Assembly (NCBI GenBank): GCA_900553525.1
Contig: USDZ01000053.1
Location: 1 to 9,932 of the forward strand
From: an uncultured Oscillospiraceae bacterium
GTDB lineage: Bacteria > Bacillota > Clostridia > Oscillospirales > Acutalibacteraceae
Length of the DNA stretch: 9,932 nucleotides
Reading direction: 5' to 3'
A model generated the notes under the pieces. That model did not search any database. It was not told the origin of the DNA and saw only the letters and a program-made list of their open reading frames with translations. This document shows positions 1 to 6,757 of the stretch, piece after piece (the first letter of the stretch is position 1; each line of letters opens with the position of its first letter). A program made the translations under genes and the position numbers.

Positions 1-8
1 CGGTTCTT

Positions 9-41
9 TGTAGGATTCTTCGCTTCGCTCTGCATCCTACA
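9..41. repeat. Repeat-like inverted repeat at left edge
   Basis: TGTAGGAT (9-16) pairs with ATCCTACA (34-41) around a 17-base loop. Read on the minus strand the loop and one arm contain GAGCGAAGCGAAGAATCC, which resembles a short dispersed palindromic repeat core that I recall from many bacterial genomes. A separate 12-base perfect palindrome, ATGCTTAAGCAT, follows at 41-52. No coding signal is visible in 1-58. Membership of a repeat family is inference, since only one copy lies in the window. Confidence 0.5.
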
Positions 42-58
42 TGCTTAAGCATAATGGA

Positions 59-91
59 AAACTCTCCGAATTTTTTTCGGAGAGTTTTTTT
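59..91. terminator. Rho-independent terminator after the minus-strand sugar transferase
   Basis: A perfect 12-bp stem, AAACTCTCCGAA (59-70) with TTCGGAGAGTTT (76-87), encloses a five-T loop. It starts two bases beyond the stop codon of the minus-strand transferase, so it most likely ends that transcript. The longer T run (85-91) lies on the plus-strand side, so it could also stop transcription entering from the left edge. Confidence 0.85.
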
Positions 92-92
92 A

Positions 93-740
93 TTAAAATC
101 GATTCCGGGTGCGGGTGGGTTTCTCACGAACCGGGTGGTGCTGTTCAGACCGCACCGGATGATTCCCCTCTCGGATTCCCTCGCGTTTAAGCACGTATTT
201 TATCGTAATCCGCAGAATTTTCCAGTCCATTCCAAAGGTTAGATGTCGTGCGTAATACCGGTCGTATAGGGCTTTTCGATAGATTGGGAGTTCGTCACGC
301 CCACGGATCTGGGCCAGACCCGTGATGCCCGGCCGTACCCGGTCGGCTCCCCATTGGGCTCGCAGGGTCAGCAGACGCCGCTCAGTCAAGACCACCGGAC
401 GCGGACCCACAATGCTCATGTCGCCTTTTAGAACATTCCACAACTGAGGCAGTTCGTCCAGGCTGGTCTGGCGGAGAAAGCGGCCCACTGGTGTAATATA
501 TCGGTCCGCTTCGATCAGTTCAGCAGTGGCAACATCCTGCGGTGCGCTGCGGTACATGGTACGGAATTTATAAAATGTAAACGATCGACTGTATAAACCT
601 GCACGTTTTTGTTTAAATATAACACCTCCGGAAGAATCCGCCGAAATAGCCAGCATAATCACGATAAAAAGAGGAGATAATACCAGTAAAAGCAAAATCG
701 ACGCAAAAATATCAAAAGAACGTTTCCAAAATCGGGTCAA
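93..740 (-). CDS. Sugar-phosphate transferase (monotopic phosphoglycosyl transferase), copy A
   Basis: This enzyme should transfer a sugar phosphate from a nucleotide sugar to undecaprenyl phosphate at the inner face of the membrane, the first step of a lipid-linked glycan. With the chosen TTG start it has 215 residues, near the size of the minimal PglC-like family. An N-terminal hydrophobic segment (about 8-31) contains Ser22-Pro23, the helix break of re-entrant membrane helices. FYKFRTM (56-62), the catalytic Asp95-Glu96 pair in SLDELPQL, MSIVGPRPVV (108-117) and VRPGITGLAQI (135-145) follow. The frame is open to a TTG at 845, but the inner TTG (738-740) has GGAGAGGA seven bases upstream and matches where the family normally begins. 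The tail is basic and repeats HPVR. No other glycan gene is adjacent, so the sugar cannot be named. No good promoter was found. Confidence 0.9.
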   Translation of the reverse strand: MTRFWKRSFDIFASILLLLVLSPLFIVIMLAISADSSGGVIFKQKRAGLYSRSFTFYKFRTMYRSAPQDVATAELIEADRYITPVGRFLRQTSLDELPQLWNVLKGDMSIVGPRPVVLTERRLLTLRAQWGADRVRPGITGLAQIRGRDELPIYRKALYDRYYARHLTFGMDWKILRITIKYVLKREGIREGNHPVRSEQHHPVREKPTRTRNRF

Positions 741-982
741 ACAGGCATCCTCTCCTCTCCGGGTTTTCGTCAATAGTATGCCCCGCTGTATTCGTTCTCT
801 GTCAGAAGATTGATGGATAAACGAGAAATACTTTCCGAATATCAATAAAATCGATGTCCAAAATGGAAGCGCCTACCGGAATAAATCCCCAAAAAATAAT
901 ATAGTTTGTACAAAAAAGCGGGAAGGTGGTCATACAAAGCTGGCGTTACCTACAGACTTCCGGAGTGTTACAAAAATGAAAC

Positions 983-1011
983 TTGATTTTTGTGAAGTGA
1001 GATAGTATAAT
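983..1011 (+). promoter_or_regulatory. Sigma-A promoter of sugar transferase copy B
   Basis: TTGATT (983-988), a 17-base spacer and a perfect TATAAT (1006-1011) form a near-consensus vegetative promoter. Transcription would start near 1018 and give a leader of about 90 bases. A short open frame starting inside the -10 box is not considered a gene. Confidence 0.85.
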
Positions 1012-1106
1012 GCCTTCAACAGAGCGTGTAGGGCGCTTTCTGGGGTTTTGTTTACTAATTTTTAACTATAGATTGCTTAGGACGTCCCCTTGGAGGAGGC
1101 AACATT

Positions 1107-1790
1107 ATGCAAAAAATTGTTCCTCTGTCCGGATATGCGGACAGCGTCAAAAAGCAGAAACGATGGTATGCTTTTGTAAAACGCTTTTTTGATGTAGTGG
1201 TATCCCTGTTGGCTTTGGTGGTTTTGTCCCCTTTGTTTTTGATAGTTTCCATTATCTGTGCGATTGATACCAGAGGAAAACCGCTGTTTGTTCAGCAGCG
1301 CATGGGAAAGGACAATGTTCCGTTCTCCGTGTTCAAGTTCCGTACCATGAATGTGGCGGCGCCTCGTGAGGTGGCTACCCACAAGCTGGAGAATCCCGGC
1401 CAGTATATTTCCCGCGTAGGCGAGACGCTGCGAAGGCTGAGCATCGATGAACTGCCGCAGCTTATCAACGTATTCATCGGCAATATGAGCATCGTCGGTC
1501 CCCGCCCGGTGGTCCTGACCGAAACCGATTTGATTGCCCTGCGGAAACGAAACGGTGCCAATACGGTCCGTCCGGGCATCACCGGCCTCGCGCAGATCAG
1601 TGGTCGGGACAATGTGACCATTCAAGAGAAGGCCTGGCTGGACGGCGAATATGCTGCCAACCGGTCGGTCTGCCTGGATTTGAAAATTCTTTTTAAATCG
1701 GTTGGCTATGTCCTGAAGTCCAAAGGGGTTTGTGAGGGGGCGAATCCCCGCATATCTTCCTGTAAAGAAAAAACCGAACGGTCGGCTTAA
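1107..1790 (+). CDS. Sugar-phosphate transferase (monotopic phosphoglycosyl transferase), copy B
   Basis: This 227-residue protein is of the same family as the divergent copy at 93-740 and should likewise load a sugar phosphate onto undecaprenyl phosphate. A short polar N-terminus precedes the hydrophobic re-entrant segment (about 27-52) with Ser41-Pro42. Then come FSVFKFRTM (73-81), the catalytic Asp114-Glu115 in SIDELPQL, MSIVGPRPVVLTE (127-139) and VRPGITGLAQI (154-164). Both copies share an APxxVAT stretch after the FRTM motif and the same invariant blocks, so they are paralogs rather than distant relatives. ATG at 1107 has GGAGGAGG (1092-1099) seven bases upstream. The gene has its own consensus promoter and terminator and appears monocistronic. 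Candidate roles are capsule, exopolysaccharide, teichoic-type polymer or glycoprotein priming; the sequence does not decide. Confidence 0.92.
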   Translation: MQKIVPLSGYADSVKKQKRWYAFVKRFFDVVVSLLALVVLSPLFLIVSIICAIDTRGKPLFVQQRMGKDNVPFSVFKFRTMNVAAPREVATHKLENPGQYISRVGETLRRLSIDELPQLINVFIGNMSIVGPRPVVLTETDLIALRKRNGANTVRPGITGLAQISGRDNVTIQEKAWLDGEYAANRSVCLDLKILFKSVGYVLKSKGVCEGANPRISSCKEKTERSA

Positions 1791-1802
1791 CCCGGAGAAA
1801 TC

Positions 1803-1830
1803 AAGCGTCTGCTGCGGCAGGCGCTTTTTT
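1803..1830 (+). terminator. Rho-independent terminator after sugar transferase copy B
   Basis: AAGCGTCTGC (1803-1812) pairs with GCAGGCGCTT (1817-1826) with one G-U pair and a TGCG loop. The hairpin runs into six T residues (1825-1830), 13 bases beyond the stop codon. Confidence 0.9.
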
Positions 1831-1932
1831 ATGGACGGCATGCGTTTTTTTCAGTAAAATAGAATCGGATGGATTTGCTTCGGTTTGAAATGGCGCTTGG
1901 GACAAGAAAGTCTACCGGGCCGACCGGTTCTC

Positions 1933-1961
1933 TTGATTTTCTGCGCGGATTGGCATATACT
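1933..1961 (+). promoter_or_regulatory. Sigma-A promoter of the mrp-NUDIX operon
   Basis: TTGATT (1933-1938), a 17-base spacer and TATACT (1956-1961) predict a start near 1968. This argues against the in-frame GTG at 1970 as the Mrp start, since almost no leader would remain for ribosome binding. Confidence 0.8.
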
Positions 1962-2005
1962 ATCCTGAGGTGAAGGGAATTCTACTTGTCTTTGTGTTCT
2001 CTGAG

Positions 2006-2043
2006 CCGGTTGGCAAAGACGGGTGTCCGTCTTTGCCAACCGG
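2006..2043 (+). promoter_or_regulatory. Perfect 17-bp hairpin in the mrp 5' leader
   Basis: CCGGTTGGCAAAGACGG (2006-2022) is exactly complementary to 2027-2043, with a GTGT loop. It lies between the predicted transcription start (about 1968) and the ribosome binding site (2053-2060). No T run follows on either strand, so it is not a standard intrinsic terminator. It could be an mRNA-stabilising stem, a protein-binding or attenuation element, or a remnant of a small inverted-repeat element. The structure is seen directly; its role is unknown. Confidence 0.8.
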
Positions 2044-2068
2044 TATCTATTCGGAAAGGGTTGGTATC

Positions 2069-2896
2069 ATGAGTGAATCGTGCGGGCACGATTGTGAAAG
2101 TTGTCAGGAAAACTGTGCCGAACGGGATCCTCACGCCAAGCTCGGCGAATTCAGCAGCATCAAGAAAGTCATCGCCGTGAGCAGCGGCAAAGGCGGTGTC
2201 GGAAAATCGTCTGTGACGGCGATGCTCGCCGTCCTTCTCGCCCGCAGAGGCTGGAAGGTCGGCGTTCTCGATGCCGATATCACCGGTCCCTCCATCCCGC
2301 GGGCCTTTGGTATCAAACGCAAGGCGCGTGGAAGCGAGATGGGCATCCTGCCGGAAGAAACCGCCATGGGTATTAAAGTCATGTCCATCAATCTGTTGCT
2401 CGAACACGAAGATCAGCCGGTGGTCTGGCGTGGCCCGATTTTGGCGGGTGCTGTGACCCAGTTTTGGACCGATGTAGCTTGGGGAGACCTGGATGTTCTG
2501 CTCATCGACATGCCGCCCGGAACCGGCGACGTGCCGCTGACTGTCTACCAGTCTTTGTCTGTGGACGGGACCATCGTAGTTTCCACACCGCAGTCGCTGG
2601 TGCAGATGGTGGTTGGGAAGGCGAAGAAGATGGCGGATATGCTGTCCATTCCGGTCATCGGAATGATCGAAAACATGAGTTATGCCGTCTGTCCGGATTG
2701 CGGCCGGCGTATAGAACTGTTTGGTTCTCCGGAAGGTCTGGAAAAAGCGGCGGCTGATATGGGAGTCCCGCTGCTGACTCGGCTGCCCATGAACCCGGAT
2801 GTCGCCCGTCTATGCGATGAGGGGGAAATTGAGCGAGTGGTTTGCGAAGAGATGGATCCCGCCGCCGATGCGGTGGACCGTCTTCTGAAGGAATAA
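2069..2896 (+). CDS. Mrp/Nbp35 (ApbC) family Fe-S cluster carrier ATPase
   Basis: This 275-residue cytoplasmic P-loop protein belongs to the Mrp/Nbp35/ApbC family, which holds a [4Fe-4S] cluster between two subunits and passes it to target enzymes in an ATP-dependent way. The deviant Walker A loop GKGGVGKSS (40-48) carries the signature Lys41 and Lys46. LDAD (67-70) is switch I and DMPPGTGD (147-154) the Walker B/switch II region. CPDC (208-211) is the CXXC pair that bridges the cluster. The N-terminus adds four cysteines (C5, C9, C12, C16; CX3CX2CX3C), a possible second metal site like that of Nbp35 but with different spacing. ATG at 2069 was chosen because GGAAAGGG lies eight bases upstream and the protein then starts with this Cys cluster. 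A NUDIX gene follows after 38 bases, probably on the same transcript. Confidence 0.93.
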   Translation: MSESCGHDCESCQENCAERDPHAKLGEFSSIKKVIAVSSGKGGVGKSSVTAMLAVLLARRGWKVGVLDADITGPSIPRAFGIKRKARGSEMGILPEETAMGIKVMSINLLLEHEDQPVVWRGPILAGAVTQFWTDVAWGDLDVLLIDMPPGTGDVPLTVYQSLSVDGTIVVSTPQSLVQMVVGKAKKMADMLSIPVIGMIENMSYAVCPDCGRRIELFGSPEGLEKAAADMGVPLLTRLPMNPDVARLCDEGEIERVVCEEMDPAADAVDRLLKE

Positions 2897-2917
2897 AGCC
2901 GGGCCAAAATACGGCTG

Positions 2918-2937
2918 AAGGAGGGGGGCCGCGTTTG
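2918..2937 (+). promoter_or_regulatory. Ribosome binding site that fixes a TTG start
   Basis: AAGGAGG (2918-2924) lies ten bases before TTG (2935-2937). This supports TTG over the in-frame ATG at 2842, which lies inside the Mrp gene and would add 31 residues of basic, low-complexity sequence. Confidence 0.75.
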
Positions 2938-3381
2938 AAGGTTCGGTTCTATTCAACGGAGGAAAACAGGGAACTGCGTTTTGCGGTGATCGCGGCATGT
3001 GTTGGAGAACAGTGGGCATTCTGTCGTCACCGTGACCGGACGACCTGGGAGATGCCCGGCGGCCATCGGGAACCGGACGAACCCATCGATCAAACAGCCG
3101 TTCGCGAACTCTATGAGGAAACAGGGGCGGTGGGCGCCGTTTTACGGCGGGTGTGTATCTACGGCGTGGATCCGGAAGACGGTGGAGCCGAAATCTGCGG
3201 AATGTTGTATTTTGCCCGGATGGACAGGGTTGAGGAGCTGCCGCCGGATTCCGAAATGGCGGAGCGGCTGTTTTCCATCTCGCCACCGGGGAAATGGACC
3301 TATCCGCATATTCAGCCCCTGCTGCTCGAACAGGCGGCGCGGTTCGGCAGGAAAGCGGATCAACGAGAAAAAAGCCGATAA
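2935..3381 (+). CDS. NUDIX hydrolase, probable nucleoside triphosphate pyrophosphatase
   Basis: The 148-residue protein carries a complete NUDIX box at 43-65 that fits GX5EX7REUXEEXGU: Gly43, Glu49, Arg57-Glu58, Glu61-Glu62 and Gly64. NUDIX enzymes use this helix to bind Mg2+ and cleave nucleoside diphosphates linked to another group, often oxidised or excess nucleotides. Size, single-domain form and the WEMPGGHREP context resemble clostridial MutT/YtkD-like proteins annotated as 8-oxo-dGTP diphosphatase, but the substrate cannot be fixed from sequence. It lies 38 bases after the Mrp gene with no promoter or terminator between, so the two are likely co-transcribed. The C-terminal tail (about 136-148) is charged and probably disordered. 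The shared terminator at 3518-3552 closes the operon. Confidence 0.9.
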   Translation: MKVRFYSTEENRELRFAVIAACVGEQWAFCRHRDRTTWEMPGGHREPDEPIDQTAVRELYEETGAVGAVLRRVCIYGVDPEDGGAEICGMLYFARMDRVEELPPDSEMAERLFSISPPGKWTYPHIQPLLLEQAARFGRKADQREKSR

Positions 3382-3391
3382 ACCGAACTCA

Positions 3392-3417
3392 ATACCGGTA
3401 TGCGCCGGTACCGGTAT
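3392..3417. repeat. Short inverted repeat after the NUDIX gene
   Basis: ATACCGGTA (3392-3400) and TACCGGTAT (3409-3417) form a 9-bp dyad with an 8-base GC-rich loop. No T run follows. It may help protect the 3' end of the transcript or be incidental. No gene is seen in 3382-3517. Confidence 0.5.
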
Positions 3418-3514
3418 CTGCGGACGGACAACCCGACCGCTCATTAAAGCCGCTTTGGAAATAGGGAAAAATGGGTGGAGTTTACACTCTGCGTCAATAG
3501 ATGTTTTATCGGTC

Positions 3515-3559
3515 AAAAAATTCCCGTCGGATTGTCTGTCCGGCGGGAATTTGTATTTT
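3515..3559. terminator. Bidirectional terminator shared by the NUDIX gene and ypeB
   Basis: AAATTCCCGTCGGA (3518-3531) pairs with TCCGGCGGGAATTT (3539-3552) with one G-U pair and a 7-base loop. Six A residues on the left (3515-3520) give a strong U tail for the minus-strand ypeB transcript, whose stop codon is at 3558-3560. On the plus strand the stem ends in TTT and GTATTTT follows, enough to end the mrp-NUDIX message. Its position between two convergent genes fits both uses. Confidence 0.9.
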
Positions 3560-4922
3560 ACATGACCAGGACTCCTAGGTCATCTTTCATGAGGATCAGG
3601 ATCTGTTCCTCCAGCCCCGACTCCACGTTGACATAGACCAATACCTGGTCGAGTTCTCCCGATCCATCACCCGGATCGCCTGTACAGGAAAACTCGTAGC
3701 AAAGAGCCTCGGTCTGCTGGGTCGTAGGGATGAGAGCCAGGCGGCCCTCCCCCTGTGCAGTCAGATAGGGGCTTAAGCGGCTGCGTGCTTCCGCTTCACT
3801 GACCAAAATTTCTGGCAGAGAACGGCTTGCATGGTTCATCAAATACCCATTTGCATCGAAGCTGACAAGTTGGCCGTTGTCCATGGCTATGCCAATTTTA
3901 ATCAAATCCGAGTAGAGAATGACACCGTCCTGTACAGCGGCGTAGTTGATGGCAAGAACACCATTGTTCAAACTGTAATAACGGTAGGCAAAATCCCCGA
4001 GCCCCGATTCCTGCATGACAGCATCTCCGGCCGCCAGAGCATCCTCCACCGATAGAGAAGCTTCCCCGAGTGGTCTGGCATTGAGAAAGTAAACCACTTT
4101 GCCTCCCTGTTTGGATACCGTAGCCGTAAAGCTGTCCCCGGCAAACTGATAGCAGGGCATGTTTCCCTGTGTTTCCCCGACATATTGGATTTCGCTTACG
4201 CCGCTTAGCTGTTCCAGAGCATCCCGCGCAAAAGATTCGGGAAAGTCAGACAGTCCCTCGAGTGCTCGGGGTTTCTGCTGGTAGATATGATCGGAGAAAG
4301 GACCGTCATAGATCATGGTGGGGTAGTCCGCAAGCTCCTCTTCCATCTCCAGAAAACTCTGTTGAAGGTCGGGAACAGCGGTTTCGTCCAGACCGTCCGC
4401 CTGCAGGCGATGGGCAACCTCTCCAAAAGTCAGAGAGCCGGTATTCAGGCCGGCTTCTATATCGGATAGGCGCATCGTCATATTTTGGGCATAGGCGGAT
4501 AATTGCTGAAGGGTCTTGGTCTCTTCCGCTGTGACATCCCCGCCGTTTGCCACACGATGACTCAACGACATGCAGAAGTTACCCACTTGAGACAAAAATT
4601 TGTTGATCCCGTCGAGCTCCCCTCCATCCAGAGGAAGCTGCTCCAGACAGCTTTTGGCGCTGCCGGCCTCTCGCCAGAGCTTGGCCGCTAAGCCTTGTAG
4701 CTGGTTTTCAGAGGTGGCGTATCGTCCCTTTTGTAAGGTGATGTCTAGATTGCTGATATATTCGCCGAGTTCACCAAGGGCACGCTGGTAGCCGTATTCA
4801 ATGGTGGTGCGGTACCGGTTGGCCGCCGCATAGCCGCCGGCTGCTGCGACAGCCAAGGCGACGACGAGAGCGGCCGTGTAACTGATCAGCCGGATGATTC
4901 CCCGGCGGCTGATGGTGGTCAT
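3558..4922 (-). CDS. ypeB: Spore germination protein YpeB
   Basis: YpeB is made in the forespore and sits in the inner spore membrane, where it stabilises and localises the cortex-lytic enzyme SleB; both are needed for cortex breakdown during germination. The 454 residues are close to the family length of about 450. A single N-terminal membrane anchor (about 10-35) is followed by a long helical region (about 40-200). The C-terminal half is made of PepSY-like repeats. Family signatures are IYDGPFSDHI (204-213) and the GYLMNH block (359-364). AGGAGGA (4929-4935) lies six bases before the ATG. Unlike the usual sleB-ypeB arrangement, no sleB lies upstream; the next gene is a sensor kinase beyond a 314-base gap. 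The gene marks the source as a spore former. Sigma-G control is expected from the family. Confidence 0.93.
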   Translation of the reverse strand: MTTISRRGIIRLISYTAALVVALAVAAAGGYAAANRYRTTIEYGYQRALGELGEYISNLDITLQKGRYATSENQLQGLAAKLWREAGSAKSCLEQLPLDGGELDGINKFLSQVGNFCMSLSHRVANGGDVTAEETKTLQQLSAYAQNMTMRLSDIEAGLNTGSLTFGEVAHRLQADGLDETAVPDLQQSFLEMEEELADYPTMIYDGPFSDHIYQQKPRALEGLSDFPESFARDALEQLSGVSEIQYVGETQGNMPCYQFAGDSFTATVSKQGGKVVYFLNARPLGEASLSVEDALAAGDAVMQESGLGDFAYRYYSLNNGVLAINYAAVQDGVILYSDLIKIGIAMDNGQLVSFDANGYLMNHASRSLPEILVSEAEARSRLSPYLTAQGEGRLALIPTTQQTEALCYEFSCTGDPGDGSGELDQVLVYVNVESGLEEQILILMKDDLGVLVM

Positions 4923-5236
4923 AGCGTTTCCTCCTGTTTAGATGAACGATCCAGAGGCAAGATCCATCTATATCCCCGAATAGGGGCCTTTTTCACCTAT
5001 ACCATATGGAAGAAACGCTGGTTTTATACAGCGCCTATGTAAAAAAGCATCTTTGCCCGACCGTAGACGTCGTTTTATCGCCCCTGTCTCTGTATCGTAC
5101 ACAAAATACATGCAGATCAGGATGGTCGTTTCCGGTCTTGATAACAGCGCTTAGGTACGATGTGCTTTGAGACCGAATTCAGAAGATTCAACCATAGGAC
5201 TGCATAAAAACGCGAAAGGTAGGCCGCCGCTTATGG
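4923..5236. other. Intergenic gap between ypeB and the sensor kinase gene
   Basis: This 314-base stretch holds the ypeB ribosome binding site and presumably its promoter. On the minus strand GTATA (5025-5029) and CATATGG (5002-5008) are 16 bases apart; this only loosely recalls sigma-G promoters (GHATR, about 18 bases, CATNHTA). ATCGTAC (5094-5100) and GTACGAT (5155-5161) form a distant inverted repeat, and two near-identical 14-mers start with ACAGCGC at 5028 and 5144 (12 of 14 bases match). An unsupported 47-codon minus-strand frame spans 4968-5111. No clear terminator for the kinase operon was found. Confidence 0.5.
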
Positions 5237-6745
5237 CTACGTTCCATCTTCCTCACCATGTTCAGAGAGTGGCTCCGATTGTTCGAGTTCGATATAAAAT
5301 TCCACACCGGTTTGTTCGCCGTCCGGACGGTTAAAAACGCCGTAAGGCATACCATGCGCCCGCATGACGGCTGCGACGACGGACAGGCCGATCCCAGTGC
5401 CGCCGTAGGCGCGGGTACGAGCTTTGTCTACTTTATAGAAGCTTTCCCATATATGTGGCAGATCCGCCGAGGGAATGCAGTCGCCGTCGTTGTATACGGA
5501 GATGCGCACCCGGTTGTCGCCGACTTTGCGGATGGCCCCCGAAACCACGCCGCCGTTTCGGACATGGTGCAACGCGTTGGAGAGATAGTTCGAAAGGACA
5601 TTTTCGATCAGGAAGGCGTCGGCGCGTACATAGACCGGGCGGTTGGCCGGAGGTTGAATCCGAGCCCGTTTTTCTTCAAAAAGAATGGCATTTTTTTGCA
5701 TGAGGTTGCATAAGAGCTCCGTTATGTCGAAAGGCTCCGTCTCCAGTTGGCTGCTGCCGTCCTCGAGCTGCATAAGCAGGGTCATCTTTTTAATCATCAT
5801 GGACATTTTCTGAGATTCGTCCTCGATCACTTCGCAATAGTATTCCCGATTGCCCGCACCGGCGGCAATATCTTCCCGCAGTCCCTCAGCGTAAGTCTGC
5901 ATAAGGGCGATCGGGGTCTTGAGTTCGTGGGAAACGTTGGATATAAAGGCGCGGCGGGCTTCGTTCTGTCGTGTCTTTTCCTCGACATCGCGGGACAGAC
6001 GGTCGTTTGCCGCCTGCAATTCGCGAATGGTGCGTTCGAGAGTGTCGGACATGACGTTGAGGCTATTGCCGAGATCCGCTAACTCATCCTTCCCACGTCC
6101 GGTGTATCGTTCGCTGAAATCCAGACGGGCCACGTTTTGAGCGAGATGGGAAAGACGCCGAATCGGACGAGTCAAGCTGCGGGCGGCGATGGACACGATC
6201 AATACGCTGATGAGCAGGGTTACGGCCCCGGAAATGAGGAGAAATCGATTGGATATACCGATGCTTTCCTCAATCGCCGCCACGGGAGTTTGAATGAGGA
6301 TATATTCACCGGAATGCAACCTCCCGTACAGCTTGATCGAGCGGGCTTGAAGATAGTCCTCCGGAATAGAGAGCGTTTTTTCTTCCTCCATGACTTGATA
6401 GGTACCGGGAGACAAATCGTAATTCGGCACTTGTATGACCGCAATGGCGCGGTTTTGAAAATCGTAGACCATATGATGGGTGTTCCAGATCAGGGTAAAG
6501 ATATTACTGTTCTGGGCGAGATCATCCATGGTTTGCCGGAACGTTCCGTCGTCCTCCTGAATGAGACGGTCCGCCGCGGCATAGGCATCCTCGAGTCCTT
6601 GCGCTTTCTGCCGCGTGTAAAAAGACTGGAGGACAAAATTGTTCAGCAGCCAGTTGAACAACAAAAGCAGCAGGATGCACATCGCCATCACCGCCGTGAT
6701 TTTCCAGAGGACGGAATGCAGGCCTTTACGGGGGTTTTTCTCCAT
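5237..6745 (-). CDS. Membrane sensor histidine kinase of an OmpR-type two-component system
   Basis: The 502-residue protein senses a signal outside the membrane and phosphorylates the regulator encoded just upstream. Two membrane helices (about 12-38 and 167-187) flank an external sensor region of roughly 128 residues with no motif I can name. A HAMP linker (about 188-240) and a short coiled coil lead into the H-box FISNVSHELKTP, with phospho-acceptor His273. The ATPase domain has an N-box (ENVLSNYLSNAL, 381-392), VYNDG (418-421 for its YNDG part) and the glycine lid GGTGIGLS (448-455), so it looks catalytically complete. The ATG at 6745 follows AAGGAG placed right at the regulator's stop codon; only 12 bases separate the genes, so translation is probably coupled. 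The stimulus is unknown; the architecture is common among clostridial kinases for cell-envelope or antimicrobial stress. Confidence 0.93.
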   Translation of the reverse strand: MEKNPRKGLHSVLWKITAVMAMCILLLLLFNWLLNNFVLQSFYTRQKAQGLEDAYAAADRLIQEDDGTFRQTMDDLAQNSNIFTLIWNTHHMVYDFQNRAIAVIQVPNYDLSPGTYQVMEEEKTLSIPEDYLQARSIKLYGRLHSGEYILIQTPVAAIEESIGISNRFLLISGAVTLLISVLIVSIAARSLTRPIRRLSHLAQNVARLDFSERYTGRGKDELADLGNSLNVMSDTLERTIRELQAANDRLSRDVEEKTRQNEARRAFISNVSHELKTPIALMQTYAEGLREDIAAGAGNREYYCEVIEDESQKMSMMIKKMTLLMQLEDGSSQLETEPFDITELLCNLMQKNAILFEEKRARIQPPANRPVYVRADAFLIENVLSNYLSNALHHVRNGGVVSGAIRKVGDNRVRISVYNDGDCIPSADLPHIWESFYKVDKARTRAYGGTGIGLSVVAAVMRAHGMPYGVFNRPDGEQTGVEFYIELEQSEPLSEHGEEDGT

Positions 6746-6757
6746 AATCCGCTCCTT

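Noticed and set aside
820..933. Short hydrophobic minus-strand frame upstream of transferase copy A (start 931-933)
   Set aside because: It has no ribosome binding site and runs into the upstream part of copy A in a different frame; the low-complexity AT-rich DNA explains it.
1010..1192. Plus-strand 60-codon frame before transferase copy B
   Set aside because: It starts inside the -10 box of a consensus promoter, has no ribosome binding site and overlaps the real gene.
1077..1841. Long minus-strand frame (254 codons) opposite transferase copy B
   Set aside because: It is antisense to a gene with clear family motifs, shows no domain of its own and crosses the terminator.
2999..3565. Plus-strand 188-codon frame overlapping the NUDIX gene
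   Set aside because: It is a shifted reading of the NUDIX gene, rich in Arg, Cys and Trp, and runs through the terminator.
5002..5029. Sigma-G-like promoter before ypeB
   Set aside because: Boxes match only loosely and the 16-base spacing is shorter than usual, so it is mentioned with the gap but not called.
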